41,340 bases of DNA from an uncultured Alphaproteobacteria bacterium (GTDB taxonomy: Bacteria > Pseudomonadota > Alphaproteobacteria > Rs-D84). This document shows positions 16,438 through 24,802 of the stretch, piece by piece. Numbering within the stretch: position 1 is the stretch's first letter; the number at the start of each line of letters is the position of its first letter. The stretch lies in NCBI GenBank assembly GCA_904502095.1, contig CAJGDG010000010.1:1-41340 (forward strand), written 5' to 3'. The notes under the pieces are model-generated. The model was not told the origin of the DNA, made no database searches, and worked only from the letters and a program-made list of their open reading frames with translations. The translations under genes and the position numbers were made by a program.

Positions 16438-17102
16438 AAAAGACAACTGTATTTTTATTTGGCCTGTTGCTGATACCAATTATGTTGGCATCATTGTTGG
16501 TGACCGGTGTTATTTTTAATACAGGAAAAAAAATTGATGTTGAAACATATTTCTTTCAACCATCAAACACCCCGTTGGAACGTCCGGGCGTGCCTGCATC
16601 GCCCAAAGACCTGGGCAAAAACGCGCTGTTAAATATGTTAATAAGCCGATATGTGACAGAATATTTTTATGTGATACCAGATTTATCGAATGTAGAAGCA
16701 AGACTGAAACCAAACGCTAACTCTTCGTTATACCTGACATCCGGCAAGGCTGTATTTGAACATTGGGTTCAAAATATTGCCCCTCAAATCCAAGAAATGG
16801 CTGAACAAAAAATGCTGCGATTGGTTGCAATTGAATCAATCGAAAAAGATCCAAACGCAAACGATTATTGGATTGTGTCCTATTCTTTAACAACATGGAA
16901 CTCTCCCAATAATTTCGTTGAAAAGCCAACAACTGTCCGCGACACTATTTACATGAACATACAGTACGAACCAGATATCAGATTGACAATTACGACCAAT
17001 GCCAGGGAAAAAATATCCGCTGAAACAATATTAGAAAGCGGTCAAGACCCTGCATCGGTATTTAAATTTCGTGTACGCAATATCAGTACATACAACCAAT
17101 AA
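16434..17102 (+). CDS. VirB8-like membrane-anchored protein 2
   Basis: A 222-aa protein with an N-terminal membrane helix (about residues 5-28). The periplasmic domain contains LISRYVTEYFYVIPD, SGKAVFEHWVQN and the strand-rich DYWIVSYSLTTW...TVRDTIYMNIQYEP. This is close to the VirB8 pattern of a conserved helix followed by paired beta strands. Its ATG overlaps the preceding stop (ATGA), so the two VirB8-like proteins are made together and may form a hetero-oligomer. Function is inferred. Confidence 0.6.
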   Translation: MKKTTVFLFGLLLIPIMLASLLVTGVIFNTGKKIDVETYFFQPSNTPLERPGVPASPKDLGKNALLNMLISRYVTEYFYVIPDLSNVEARLKPNANSSLYLTSGKAVFEHWVQNIAPQIQEMAEQKMLRLVAIESIEKDPNANDYWIVSYSLTTWNSPNNFVEKPTTVRDTIYMNIQYEPDIRLTITTNAREKISAETILESGQDPASVFKFRVRNISTYNQ

Positions 17103-17114
17103 AATGGATATGGG

Positions 17115-17903
17115 ATGTTGAAAAAATTTGGATATTTTTTTGTTTTGATTTCTGTAATACTGGCTGCAGTGCCAGCGATTGCAGAAGATGAAGCACTGAT
17201 GGATTTTGAAGAAATCGCAATAACTGACAGCAGTGATGCAGATATCACGACTGAATTTGTAGAACTAAATGGCGATGCCGATGTGGCCAGTGTTGCTGCA
17301 TTTGATATTGCAGGCATAATGCTGGGGATGCAATTCGAAGATGTGCAAACATTGTTCTTTAAAAATCATGGGTTGTACACGCCACGGAAAAAAGACAGCA
17401 TTATTTATACGCTGCACAATGACTGGAAAGCAAATTTAGATTACGAATGTCGTGCACGTGGAATTGTTGCAACAAACGATATGGAAAAATGTATAAACAG
17501 TTTGGCGCGCAATCGTGGATTGCTGTACGCGTCAGAACTGCATTTGTTGCGCGAAAATACGGGTGAAAAAATTATTGTTTATTTCACCAGCAACGCAACC
17601 GACAATCGTGTATGGCGCGTAATTTATACAAATGATGTAAACGAACAAGAAGGACTGGCTGAAAAATTCGAAAAACAGCGTGAAAATAAAATATTGGCTT
17701 TTTGGCAAAGCGTGTTGGACAAATATGGCGCCCCAAATTCCGGAACAGATAAATGGATTTCCAGCACAAATTCATACGACCCTATGATGACTGCGTATTA
17801 TGGCAAATTGGACCTGGTAGACAATGGCAGGTATGCATCAGACCAGTCAAAAAATATCCAGCAAGCCCGCGAAAACTTTAAGGCAAAACCATATGCGTTC
17901 TGA
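17115..17903 (+). CDS. Secreted protein of unknown function
   Basis: A 262-aa protein with a signal peptide (MLKKFGYFFVLISVILAAVPAIA). An acidic linker follows (residues 24-60). The domain then starts IAGIMLGMQFEDVQTLFF, reminiscent of the short repeat that begins BamE/SmpA-like and other periplasmic domains. No family is firmly recognised. It lies 12 bp after the second VirB8-like gene and overlaps yraN by 11 bp. A shared envelope function for the three-gene unit is likely but unspecified. Confidence 0.65.
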   Translation: MLKKFGYFFVLISVILAAVPAIAEDEALMDFEEIAITDSSDADITTEFVELNGDADVASVAAFDIAGIMLGMQFEDVQTLFFKNHGLYTPRKKDSIIYTLHNDWKANLDYECRARGIVATNDMEKCINSLARNRGLLYASELHLLRENTGEKIIVYFTSNATDNRVWRVIYTNDVNEQEGLAEKFEKQRENKILAFWQSVLDKYGAPNSGTDKWISSTNSYDPMMTAYYGKLDLVDNGRYASDQSKNIQQARENFKAKPYAF

Positions 17904-18243
17904 TACATCCTATTCCAAGGGGTTGTTTGCTGAATTTATTGCGCGGATGTATTTGCGGGTGCACGGGTGCAAAATATTAAAATCCAGATACATTACAGGT
18001 CGCAATACCAATCGTGCAGAAATTGATATTATTGCACAACACAAAAACACAATTATCTTTGTCGAAGTAAAAAATCGTCCAACTGTACAAAACGCATGGG
18101 ACGCCATAACACCATATCAGGCGAAACGACTGCGTCGCGCAGCCGAAACATATTTGGCGCAGAAACAATGGGATGGCGACGCCCGATTTGATGTAATATT
18201 TGTTTGTGGGCGAAAAATCCACTGGGGGAAAAACGCGATATAA
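17893..18243 (+). CDS. yraN: YraN/UPF0102 family putative endonuclease
   Basis: A 116-aa protein from the ATG at 17893, normal family length. It carries the restriction-endonuclease-fold signature AEIDIIAQHKNTIIFVEVKNR (about residues 42-62; Asp and Glu-x-Lys as metal and catalytic residues). AITPYQAKRLRRAAETYL follows. The usual GE.D becomes AEID. It overlaps the upstream secreted-protein gene. In many bacteria yraN neighbours rsmI and lipoprotein genes; rsmI is not here. Confidence 0.9.
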   Translation: MRSDTSYSKGLFAEFIARMYLRVHGCKILKSRYITGRNTNRAEIDIIAQHKNTIIFVEVKNRPTVQNAWDAITPYQAKRLRRAAETYLAQKQWDGDARFDVIFVCGRKIHWGKNAI

Positions 18244-18246
18244 ATC

Positions 18247-18275
18247 TTGAATTTTTGCAAAAATTCCTATATAAT
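18247..18275 (+). promoter_or_regulatory. Promoter of the mini-lipoprotein at 18306
   Basis: TTGAAT (18247-18252), a 17-bp spacer and TATAAT (18270-18275), 30 bp before the ATG. Confidence 0.75.
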
Positions 18276-18305
18276 GAACCCGTGCTTAACACAAAAGGAG
18301 AAAAC

Positions 18306-18455
18306 ATGAAAAAAATTATGCTGGCATTATTTGCTGTATTAACATTGGCTGCATGCACAGGTTCTTATAAATCTGGCAACTGCGAATACGATTTCTTGCT
18401 GCACAAAGATATTTCTATTTCAAAAATCATCGGCAATGTGACAGGTGGTTGTTAA
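18306..18455 (+). CDS. Mini-lipoprotein
   Basis: A 49-aa lipoprotein with signal peptide and lipobox LAAC (Cys about 17). The mature part is about 33 aa with two further cysteines, including a C-terminal one (VTGGC). It has its own promoter, an AAAGGAG ribosome site and a terminator, so it is a complete single-gene unit. Function is unknown. Confidence 0.8.
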   Translation: MKKIMLALFAVLTLAACTGSYKSGNCEYDFLLHKDISISKIIGNVTGGC

Positions 18456-18460
18456 TAAAA

Positions 18461-18486
18461 AATCCCCCAAATGGGGGATTTTTTAT
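18461..18486 (+). terminator. Terminator of the mini-lipoprotein
   Basis: AATCCCCC/GGGGGATT stem with a 4-nt loop, then a T-run. Confidence 0.9.
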
Positions 18487-18500
18487 TGTTGCGCAACAAT
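18485..18500. promoter_or_regulatory. 16-bp perfect palindrome, candidate operator
   Basis: ATTGTTGCGCAACAAT lies between the terminator of the mini-lipoprotein and the gene at 18551, in that gene's promoter region. Perfect palindromes of this size are typical dimeric-regulator sites. Confidence 0.45.
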
Positions 18501-18550
18501 TGAAAAATATGATAAAATTCCTGATGCGTATAAGGATAAAGGAAGCAACG

Positions 18551-18874
18551 ATGCCCGACAGAAAAATTTACGACATATTAAAAATCAATTCTGGGATATC
18601 GGGAATTTCCAACAATATGAATTTACACCGTGATTTGGGCATCACTTCTGTAAAATTAAGAAGCATTTGCAACGCAATTGAAAAGGCTTTTTCCATTCCG
18701 GCCGGCACATTGAAATATCTGGTGCCATACTTTGATAAAATTGCTGTATCCGATTTGATTAAGCTGACAAAAAATGAAATACAAAACTTACCGTATTTTG
18801 GCGACATGGGTCTGTTTGATATTCTAAAAGCACAAACAAAAAAGATATCAAATTTTTTTGGTCGATCCAGATAA
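18551..18874 (+). CDS. Small helical protein, faintly acyl-carrier-like
   Basis: A 107-aa product from the ATG at 18551 with AAAGGAAG upstream. No family is firmly recognised. The segment HRDLGITSVKLRSICNAIEKAFSI (about residues 26-49) recalls the helix II region of acyl carrier proteins, where a Ser carries phosphopantetheine (TSV here for the usual DSL). The surrounding sequence and length are atypical, so this is only a hint. It ends with a basic tail (FFGRSR) and a terminator. Confidence 0.6.
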   Translation: MPDRKIYDILKINSGISGISNNMNLHRDLGITSVKLRSICNAIEKAFSIPAGTLKYLVPYFDKIAVSDLIKLTKNEIQNLPYFGDMGLFDILKAQTKKISNFFGRSR

Positions 18875-18876
18875 TA

Positions 18877-18902
18877 AATCCCCCGTTTAGGGGATTTTTA
18901 TT
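18877..18902 (+). terminator. Terminator of the small helical protein gene
   Basis: AATCCCC/GGGGATT stem followed by a T-rich run. It lies at the junction with the phage-like cassette on the other strand. Confidence 0.8.
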
Positions 18903-19158
18903 TAATAACCGCACCTTTGATTAGGTTTAAATCTTCTTTGATGTCGTCGATTTTTATTTGAATACGTGCAATTCCCGTTTCCAAAATAGTCGTTCTGTTT
19001 TCCAGTGATGTTATGCGGTTGTCCACGCGTTCTAGTTCCAAGACAGAATAATCTTGGCGCGCGACCCAATAAATTAAGCCGACAACAAAAACAATTAAAA
19101 ACCAACTGTCGCGCAAAAAATCAACGATAGCCATTGCGGACGAACTTGATTTTTTCAT
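18898..19158 (-). CDS. Small phage membrane protein with coiled coil
   Basis: An 86-aa protein with one membrane helix (about residues 17-34, WFLIVFVVGLIYWVA). A coiled coil follows (VDNRITSLENRTTILETGIARIQIKIDDIKEDL). Small anchored coiled-coil proteins at the end of phage structural operons are often lysis accessories (spanin- or holin-like). Its start overlaps the stop of the Bbp19-like gene, so it is translationally coupled. Exact function is unknown. Confidence 0.7.
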   Translation of the reverse strand: MKKSSSSAMAIVDFLRDSWFLIVFVVGLIYWVARQDYSVLELERVDNRITSLENRTTILETGIARIQIKIDDIKEDLNLIKGAVIK

Positions 19159-19358
19159 TTGTCTTCCCCCCTGCCCCGTGATATCAGTGTTTCAATTTGA
19201 TGAACTAAAAAACGTTGGGATTCCAATGCGCGCAACTCTGCGTCTGTTGCATGAACAGATAAAACGCGTTCTATGGTGATTTTTCGCAAATGCTCTAAAA
19301 CGCGCACACCATGTGGTGTTGAAAATGTTCTGGCGTATGATAATTCTAGGTCCGTCAT
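19155..19358 (-). CDS. Bbp19-like phage protein
   Basis: A 67-aa protein. It matches the small Bbp19 family of Bordetella-type podoviruses by pattern: Y.RTFSTPHGVRVLEHLRK, a central spacer and a terminal helix RFLVHQIETLI. The family is found beside the portal gene in podoviruses; its function is not established. Its start overlaps the portal stop and its stop overlaps the downstream start, making one tight operon. Confidence 0.75.
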   Translation of the reverse strand: MTDLELSYARTFSTPHGVRVLEHLRKITIERVLSVHATDAELRALESQRFLVHQIETLISRGRGEDK

Positions 19359-20590
19359 AATTCACCCCCCAATACGGTTTCCAGCGCACTCATTTGCGCA
19401 ATTGGCGCAATGTATTTTAGTTCTGCATTACTGTTTAGTTTGATTGGTTCAATTAATCCGCGCGCAGACAATATCTGTAATCCACGGTCACATAGCGGCC
19501 TGATAAATTCGTGCAACAGACGACCATATGTTGCACCCAAAATTCGAATCATATCAGAATTACGTGCAACTATTTCTGTGGCGGTCATTTCTTTGTCTGA
19601 TAACAACCCCAGTCTGTCTGCCAATAGCGCATGACGAATTCGTTCGCGCAAATCTTTTAATACCAACTGCGACACATCAAAATCAGCCCCACATTTTAAT
19701 GGCGTCAAACCAGATGAGCCAACCGCTTTTGGTATAATTGCGCCGGGCGTCAGGTTTATATTATTCAAATTAATAACACCGTCATCGTCAGCCTGCCAAA
19801 TACCTGAAACTGCAATTGTCGCATTTTTCAAAACCAGCTCTACAACCTTGTTCGCAGTTTTAATATCTGGCAACGCGCGCAGCACAGGTCCACGACCATA
19901 CAATTCGCCACTGTTCAAAGACCAACGAAAGATAATATACGGATTGGTTTCAAATGTGCCTGTGGATACAATGTTGTTTTCTATATCGCCGCCGACATCC
20001 AACCATGCTGTAAAATCTGTTCCAACCAGACTTTGAACCAGCTTTAATGGTGTGTCTGGGTTCTGTTTAATCGTTTCGCGCAGGTTTGATGGTGGTGTCC
20101 AAGTCGGATACTTTTCCATAACTTCGCGTGCAGTCATCGATGTCGTGTGAAAAACTGCGTTTGGCAAAATAGCAATATCTGACATTGGAATTGCTGTAAA
20201 ATTAAACGCTGATGATGCGCCAATTGGATTTTGTCCCATAAATAAACACGCAGTACCCAAAACGACTAAATCAATATAGCACTGATGAATTGTCGTGTAA
20301 AAATTAGAATCGTTTAAATGCGCGCGCAAGATTTCGGTGGCAAATTGCGCATCCGGCGAATCAATGCTTTCAGGCACTAACTGCAACCACAGGGATTCTG
20401 GGGGCGTTAACAATGTATATATCGAAGCCGCCAGATTATCTGCTGCATCTGCGGCGGTTGCATCGAACAATAATGCCATATCATCGTCTGCGTTTGGCAT
20501 TGTGTATTTGCGCGCACTGTCCCAACGCGACACCCAAGGGCTGCGTAAATCAAGTGCACGTTTATACATTTGTTGTAAATTATTTTGCAT
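19355..20590 (-). CDS. Phage portal / head-to-tail connector protein (T7 gp8-like)
   Basis: A 411-aa protein. The N-terminus Y.RALDLRSPWVSRWDSARKYTMPN, followed by ATAADAADNLAASIYTLLTPP and SLWLQL, is the classic start of podovirus head-tail connectors. Later blocks include the MSDIAILPNAVF and GRGPVLRALPDIKTANK regions. AAGGAAAAC precedes the ATG. Family members are usually about 500-550 aa, so this is a short version, with the loss probably toward the C-terminus. It forms the dodecameric DNA entry ring of the capsid. It lies directly after the terminase nuclease half. Confidence 0.92.
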   Translation of the reverse strand: MQNNLQQMYKRALDLRSPWVSRWDSARKYTMPNADDDMALLFDATAADAADNLAASIYTLLTPPESLWLQLVPESIDSPDAQFATEILRAHLNDSNFYTTIHQCYIDLVVLGTACLFMGQNPIGASSAFNFTAIPMSDIAILPNAVFHTTSMTAREVMEKYPTWTPPSNLRETIKQNPDTPLKLVQSLVGTDFTAWLDVGGDIENNIVSTGTFETNPYIIFRWSLNSGELYGRGPVLRALPDIKTANKVVELVLKNATIAVSGIWQADDDGVINLNNINLTPGAIIPKAVGSSGLTPLKCGADFDVSQLVLKDLRERIRHALLADRLGLLSDKEMTATEIVARNSDMIRILGATYGRLLHEFIRPLCDRGLQILSARGLIEPIKLNSNAELKYIAPIAQMSALETVLGGEL

Positions 20591-20614
20591 TTGTTTTCCT
20601 TTTTTTTGTTTGTT

Positions 20615-21478
20615 TTAAATCTTGAAATTTGTGTTGGCGGAAAATGTTTTTATTGCGGAACCCAATGGGCGTACTGGTATTGGTGGTTGGGCTATTGCGC
20701 CTGCAACTGCATCCAGACCGTCATCGTGCCCAGAATATGCAATCGGTGACCAACCCAGCATTTCACTTATCAATGGCGTTTTCTGGACACGCGTGTGGGC
20801 GTATAAGCGACCAGTACTTAGCAACGGTTCAATCGCGTCCAATATTCTGTCTGATTTTGCACGGTTATTAGAAACACGTTGGACGCATATATTTACGCCA
20901 TGCCGCGATGCACAATCGCGCATAATTTCTGGCAAACCACCGCCTATGCCATTGGTTTCAATTGTTATGCGTCGCATATCACGCGCCATCATAAAATCCA
21001 GCAATGTTGTACATTGGTGCGACAACGGGAACTGTTCTTCGTCTGGCGCAGTCAGGTACAAAACATCGTGAATAAAAACACGCCGCGTTTTATCATCACG
21101 AAACAGTAATACACACGCACTGCCGTCGCGTTTACTGCGACCTGTGGACGGGTCCCAATATAAAACAACACCCGTTATCTGGTTATCGCCAATCTTTGCA
21201 CTGCGCGCTTCAAATTCCGCATCATAAAAATGCAACGCCCCTGGGTCCAAGCGGGCTTTTTCAGGCGCAACAAATTCCAACATCATTTGCGCAGAAAAGT
21301 GTCTGGGGCCGACAATTTCCCGCATTTGTTCGACTTTTTCAATCGGGAACATTTCTGGCCACGCCGGATTTCCCGCGCTATCAACAATCGGAATCTTTAA
21401 TATTTTATATCCTGATAAAAAAGGCGTTGAAAAAGCATTTTTTTCATATACTATTGAACCAAAGAAGGAATTTGACAT
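20615..21478 (-). CDS. Terminase large subunit, C-terminal nuclease half (split gene)
   Basis: 287 aa from an ATG at 21478. Residues from YEKNAFSTPFLSGYKILKIP onward match the linker and RNase-H-like nuclease of phage terminases: WDPSTGRSKRDGS with the first metal Asp (about 109), IETNGIGG (about 173-180) and HDDGLDAVAGA (about 251-261). The ATPase half is absent here and lies at 24792-25391 on the same strand. The proposed start lies inside the antisense of dnaB codons 1-2 and has AGGAG 8 nt upstream, so the half could be translated alone. The nine residues before the YEK join are encoded by antisense dnaB leader and are new. Confidence 0.88.
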   Translation of the reverse strand: MSNSFFGSIVYEKNAFSTPFLSGYKILKIPIVDSAGNPAWPEMFPIEKVEQMREIVGPRHFSAQMMLEFVAPEKARLDPGALHFYDAEFEARSAKIGDNQITGVVLYWDPSTGRSKRDGSACVLLFRDDKTRRVFIHDVLYLTAPDEEQFPLSHQCTTLLDFMMARDMRRITIETNGIGGGLPEIMRDCASRHGVNICVQRVSNNRAKSDRILDAIEPLLSTGRLYAHTRVQKTPLISEMLGWSPIAYSGHDDGLDAVAGAIAQPPIPVRPLGSAIKTFSANTNFKI

Positions 21479-23045
21479 GGACTTTACTCCTAAGACATTA
21501 CCAACCAATCTGGAAGCTGAACAGGCCGTATTGGCTGCGGTTTTAATGAACAATCGTGCGTTAGAGCGCGTGTCCGAATTCCTGCGGGCGGATCACTTTT
21601 CGCATCCTGCCCATCAAGAGATTTTTAAACTGGCCGAACGGCAATTTGCGGCCGGCATACCATTTGATATTATTACTGCCAAAAACTATCTGGACCAGCA
21701 AGGCGTTCTGGAATCCGTTGGTGGGGTTGACTATTTGACCCAATTGTCGGGCGCGGGCGCAACAGTTGTTAATGTTGAACAATATGGTCGAATCGTTTAC
21801 GAACATGCGCTGCGCCGCGATTTGATTGCGCTGGGCCAGGATATTACAGACAAGGCTTTTATAGAAGATTTAGACAATCCTGTGGCACGCCAAATTGAAT
21901 TGGCCGAACAAAAACTGTTCGATATGGCGACTGCCGGTGCATCAGAACGCGAAGTCTCATCAATTGAAACCGCATTGCAGGCCGCATTGAGCGAAGCTGA
22001 AATCGCATACAAAGCAGACGGGCAATTATCAGGTCTGACAACAGGACTGAACGCATTGGACAAATCAATCAGCGGTTTGCACCATTCTGACTTGATTATT
22101 ATCGCGGGTCGTCCTGCGATGGGAAAAACCACACTGGCAATGAACATCGCGTTTAATGCCGCGAACGCAATCGCATACGGACGCGCTAATAAAAATTATA
22201 AAGGCGCAGTTGTATTTTTCAGTTTGGAAATGTCTGCATCCCAGTTGGCGGCACGCGTGCTGTCATCACAATCAAAGATTCCTGCGTCCGCAATGCGTGA
22301 AGGAACATTGACTGATGAAGACTTTTTGAAAATGTCACAATATTCATCTGCGATTGCCAAGGTTCCTTTGTTCATCGATGATACACCTGGTATGTCTGTA
22401 CCAATGATGCGAACCCGCGCACGCCGACTGGCACGCAAACACGGTGGAATTGCGTTGATTGTTATTGACTATTTACAGCTGATGACATCCCCGGGCGGCA
22501 AACGCAGCGATAATCGCGTTCAGGAAATTTCTGAAATTACGCGTGGTCTGAAAATGTTGGCCAAGGAATTAGATGTACCTGTGATTGCCCTGTCCCAGCT
22601 GTCACGCAGCGTAGAAGCACGCGACGACAAACGCCCACAGTTGGCGGACTTGCGCGAATCTGGGTCTATTGAACAGGACGCCGACATTGTTATGTTCACA
22701 TACCGTGAAGAATATTATCTGCAAAATCGCGACCCATCTGAAAGGCTGTCGAACACAACAAATAACACCATGGTTGAAACATGGCAAAAGCGTTTAGAAC
22801 GCGCACGCGGCAAAGCAGATATTATTATCGGCAAAAACCGTCATGGCCGCCCTGAAACTGTCCGCACCGCATTCTTTGGCGATTACAGTTTGTTCGACAA
22901 TCTGGATGAATTCCAGGCGCGTGGTGAAAACGAATTCGCCCAACCTGCCCCAACAGTGACGGCTGCGGCGACTTTTGCACCAAATCCTGATTCTATGCCA
23001 ACCGCGATTAATCCTGATGATATTCCAGACGATATTCCGCTGTAA
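21477..23045 (+). CDS. dnaB: Replicative DNA helicase DnaB
   Basis: Hexameric 5'-3' helicase that drives the replication fork. The 522-aa protein has an N-terminal primase-interacting domain (LEAEQAVLAAVLMNNRAL). The RecA-like motor has Walker A GRPAMGKTT (residues 211-219), the SLEMSASQLAARVL block, VIDYLQLM (Walker B) and LSQLSRSVE, followed by RESGSIEQDADIVMF. It resembles chromosomal alphaproteobacterial DnaB rather than small phage helicases. The usual neighbours rplI, alr and radA are absent. Its ribosome site AAGAAGGAA and leader lie within 26 bp of the terminase junction. A TATACT at 21447-21452 straddles that junction and may serve as its -10 box. Confidence 0.95.
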   Translation: MDFTPKTLPTNLEAEQAVLAAVLMNNRALERVSEFLRADHFSHPAHQEIFKLAERQFAAGIPFDIITAKNYLDQQGVLESVGGVDYLTQLSGAGATVVNVEQYGRIVYEHALRRDLIALGQDITDKAFIEDLDNPVARQIELAEQKLFDMATAGASEREVSSIETALQAALSEAEIAYKADGQLSGLTTGLNALDKSISGLHHSDLIIIAGRPAMGKTTLAMNIAFNAANAIAYGRANKNYKGAVVFFSLEMSASQLAARVLSSQSKIPASAMREGTLTDEDFLKMSQYSSAIAKVPLFIDDTPGMSVPMMRTRARRLARKHGGIALIVIDYLQLMTSPGGKRSDNRVQEISEITRGLKMLAKELDVPVIALSQLSRSVEARDDKRPQLADLRESGSIEQDADIVMFTYREEYYLQNRDPSERLSNTTNNTMVETWQKRLERARGKADIIIGKNRHGRPETVRTAFFGDYSLFDNLDEFQARGENEFAQPAPTVTAAATFAPNPDSMPTAINPDDIPDDIPL

Positions 23046-23057
23046 TATTATTTTTGC

Positions 23058-23094
23058 TTGCACAACTTCTAAAAATTGACTAATATTTTGTCAA
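23058..23094 (+). promoter_or_regulatory. Promoter and inverted-repeat operator of the double-HTH regulator
   Basis: TTGCAC (23058-23063), a 17-bp spacer and TAATAT (23081-23086). The inverted repeat TTGAC (23076-23080) and GTCAA (23090-23094) brackets the -10 box, as expected for autoregulation. Confidence 0.55.
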
Positions 23095-23120
23095 GAAATG
23101 TATTTAACAGGAGTTTTGCT

Positions 23121-24128
23121 ATGGCCCAAGAAGAAATTATCTTTCCAAATAACATCCGCAATATTCGTTTGGCCGCTGGTATGAAGATGACTGAACTTGC
23201 ACGTCGTACAGGATTGTCTTTGTCTGCGGTATCTAAAATTGAAAAGGGCGTTCGTCGTCTGAACCAAAAACAACTGTTGAACATCTGCAATATTCTGGGC
23301 TGTAAATTGTCAGATATATTTATCAAAGAATCTGACGATGTTGCCAATCAATGGCAAAGCGAAATTCAACGCCGCGTTTCAGATAATGAAGACAATGGAT
23401 TAAAAGTATTCGGCAGTGGGCTGCGCAAAATCCGTCAGGGCAAAGGCAAAACAATCGCCCAGGCCGCCAAAGATGCCGGAATGACATTGTCTGTGTACCA
23501 CAAAATCGAGGTCGGACAACGCGAAATTTATAAAAACGAAATCGAACCTTTGGCAAAATCTTTTGCAATGGGTGTCGAAGAAATGTTTAAACAAATCGCA
23601 ACATTGTATAAATCTGGCGAACTGACAAAACATATCGACAAAGTAAAAGAACGCGTTAAATCAGTTCTGGTGCCTGGCAACCCAATGTCCGGTATTGATA
23701 TGCATGGCAGTGTTTATGGCGCAAAATTGTACGACAGCGCACGCAAAAAATTGGTGCCTGTTTTTGGTCTACCTTCTGGAAAATCAATCGCATTTAAAAA
23801 ATCTGACGAAACGATGATTGTTGCGCCAATGGATTTGGAAGGGCGCAAAGGCATTTACGCGGTTGTGCCAAACACCAAAAGGTTGGGTGGATTTGTACCC
23901 GAAAAATCATACCTGTTCGCAGACGCTTTGACACCTGCCCAGGTTGGTGATTTGGCGGTTTGCTTGGACGACGACTTTAACAAATTGGATGGCGACACAA
24001 CTGTATCCGCACAAATCGTCAGCGTTCGTCAGGACAACAAAGGCAATCAGTACGGTCATATTGTATCACCAGAAGAAAAGGTATCCGGCAAAACAATGCA
24101 CAAAATCGTTATGATTGTTGTTGAATAA
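23121..24128 (+). CDS. Transcriptional regulator with two XRE-type HTH domains
   Basis: A 335-aa protein. The first helix-turn-helix spans about residues 9-63 (IRNIRLAAGMKMTELARRTGLSLSAVSKIEKG). The second spans about 95-150 (LRKIRQGKGKTIAQAAKDAGMTLSVYHKIEVG). A C-terminal beta-rich domain (about 200-335) recalls the S24/LexA-like repressor fold, but I cannot see a definite Ser-Lys catalytic pair. CAGGAG precedes the ATG. An inverted repeat around its own -10 suggests autoregulation. It lies between dnaB and an unknown gene in the block that interrupts the terminase. Two HTH domains in one chain are unusual and suggest recognition of paired half-sites. Confidence 0.85.
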   Translation: MAQEEIIFPNNIRNIRLAAGMKMTELARRTGLSLSAVSKIEKGVRRLNQKQLLNICNILGCKLSDIFIKESDDVANQWQSEIQRRVSDNEDNGLKVFGSGLRKIRQGKGKTIAQAAKDAGMTLSVYHKIEVGQREIYKNEIEPLAKSFAMGVEEMFKQIATLYKSGELTKHIDKVKERVKSVLVPGNPMSGIDMHGSVYGAKLYDSARKKLVPVFGLPSGKSIAFKKSDETMIVAPMDLEGRKGIYAVVPNTKRLGGFVPEKSYLFADALTPAQVGDLAVCLDDDFNKLDGDTTVSAQIVSVRQDNKGNQYGHIVSPEEKVSGKTMHKIVMIVVE

Positions 24129-24160
24129 CGCAAACGATTATCACAGGGGGGGGACTTATT

Positions 24161-24802
24161 ATGCAAGCAAAAACACGCGCGACAGCACAAAAACTGTTGA
24201 ACCTGTATCGCCAGGCGCATGTTATCATTGGTGGCTGGGCAACTGTTAACCAAGTGTTCATCGCAGAGGCAAATGATACCGTTATCCAAGAATTAAACGA
24301 TTTACCAACAGGAAAATTGTTGGTCAGACATATCCAAAATCTGCGCGATGGCAAAACCCAAATGGACACCATTGACCGCGAACTGTTGCCATACGCTGGT
24401 ATGATGACAGACGAACAAATCCCATCTGTTAATTTGACCGCAACACAGTGGACCCAATTAGAACGCGCAATAAACGACTTTGTTCCAAACGAACAGGGAT
24501 TGGAAGAATTCTTGGCAAATGATATTGTCAAACATTTTGGCGAAGAATGGGTTGCTTCTATTCAAACAGTAATCAAACAGCACAAAGAGATGTCTGAAAA
24601 ATGGGCTGTGATTAAACAGACTTATAACGCATACAGATTATGGCGCAGCGCAAATGAAATTATTTCAACCCCATTGACTGAACGCGCGCGCGCAAGTGTA
24701 CAGGCAGATATGCCAGAGTATGAAACATACTTGCCTATGTTTGGCGCACCGGGCAATGATTTACTGGCCAAACTGCGCACATTTATCAGCACTATGAACT
24801 GA
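24161..24802 (+). CDS. Hypothetical helical protein
   Basis: A 213-aa, largely helical, soluble protein with no recognised family and no signal or membrane segment. Its ribosome site sits in a run of eight Gs (24146-24153), a slippage-prone tract that could tune translation initiation. It follows the double-HTH gene by 32 bp and is the last gene of the inserted block. Its stop codon lies 5 bp from the terminase junction. Confidence 0.7.
   Translation: MQAKTRATAQKLLNLYRQAHVIIGGWATVNQVFIAEANDTVIQELNDLPTGKLLVRHIQNLRDGKTQMDTIDRELLPYAGMMTDEQIPSVNLTATQWTQLERAINDFVPNEQGLEEFLANDIVKHFGEEWVASIQTVIKQHKEMSEKWAVIKQTYNAYRLWRSANEIISTPLTERARASVQADMPEYETYLPMFGAPGNDLLAKLRTFISTMN

Noticed and set aside
21796..22438. 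Minus-strand ORFs inside dnaB
   Set aside because: They are antisense shadows of a clear full-length dnaB with no ribosome sites.
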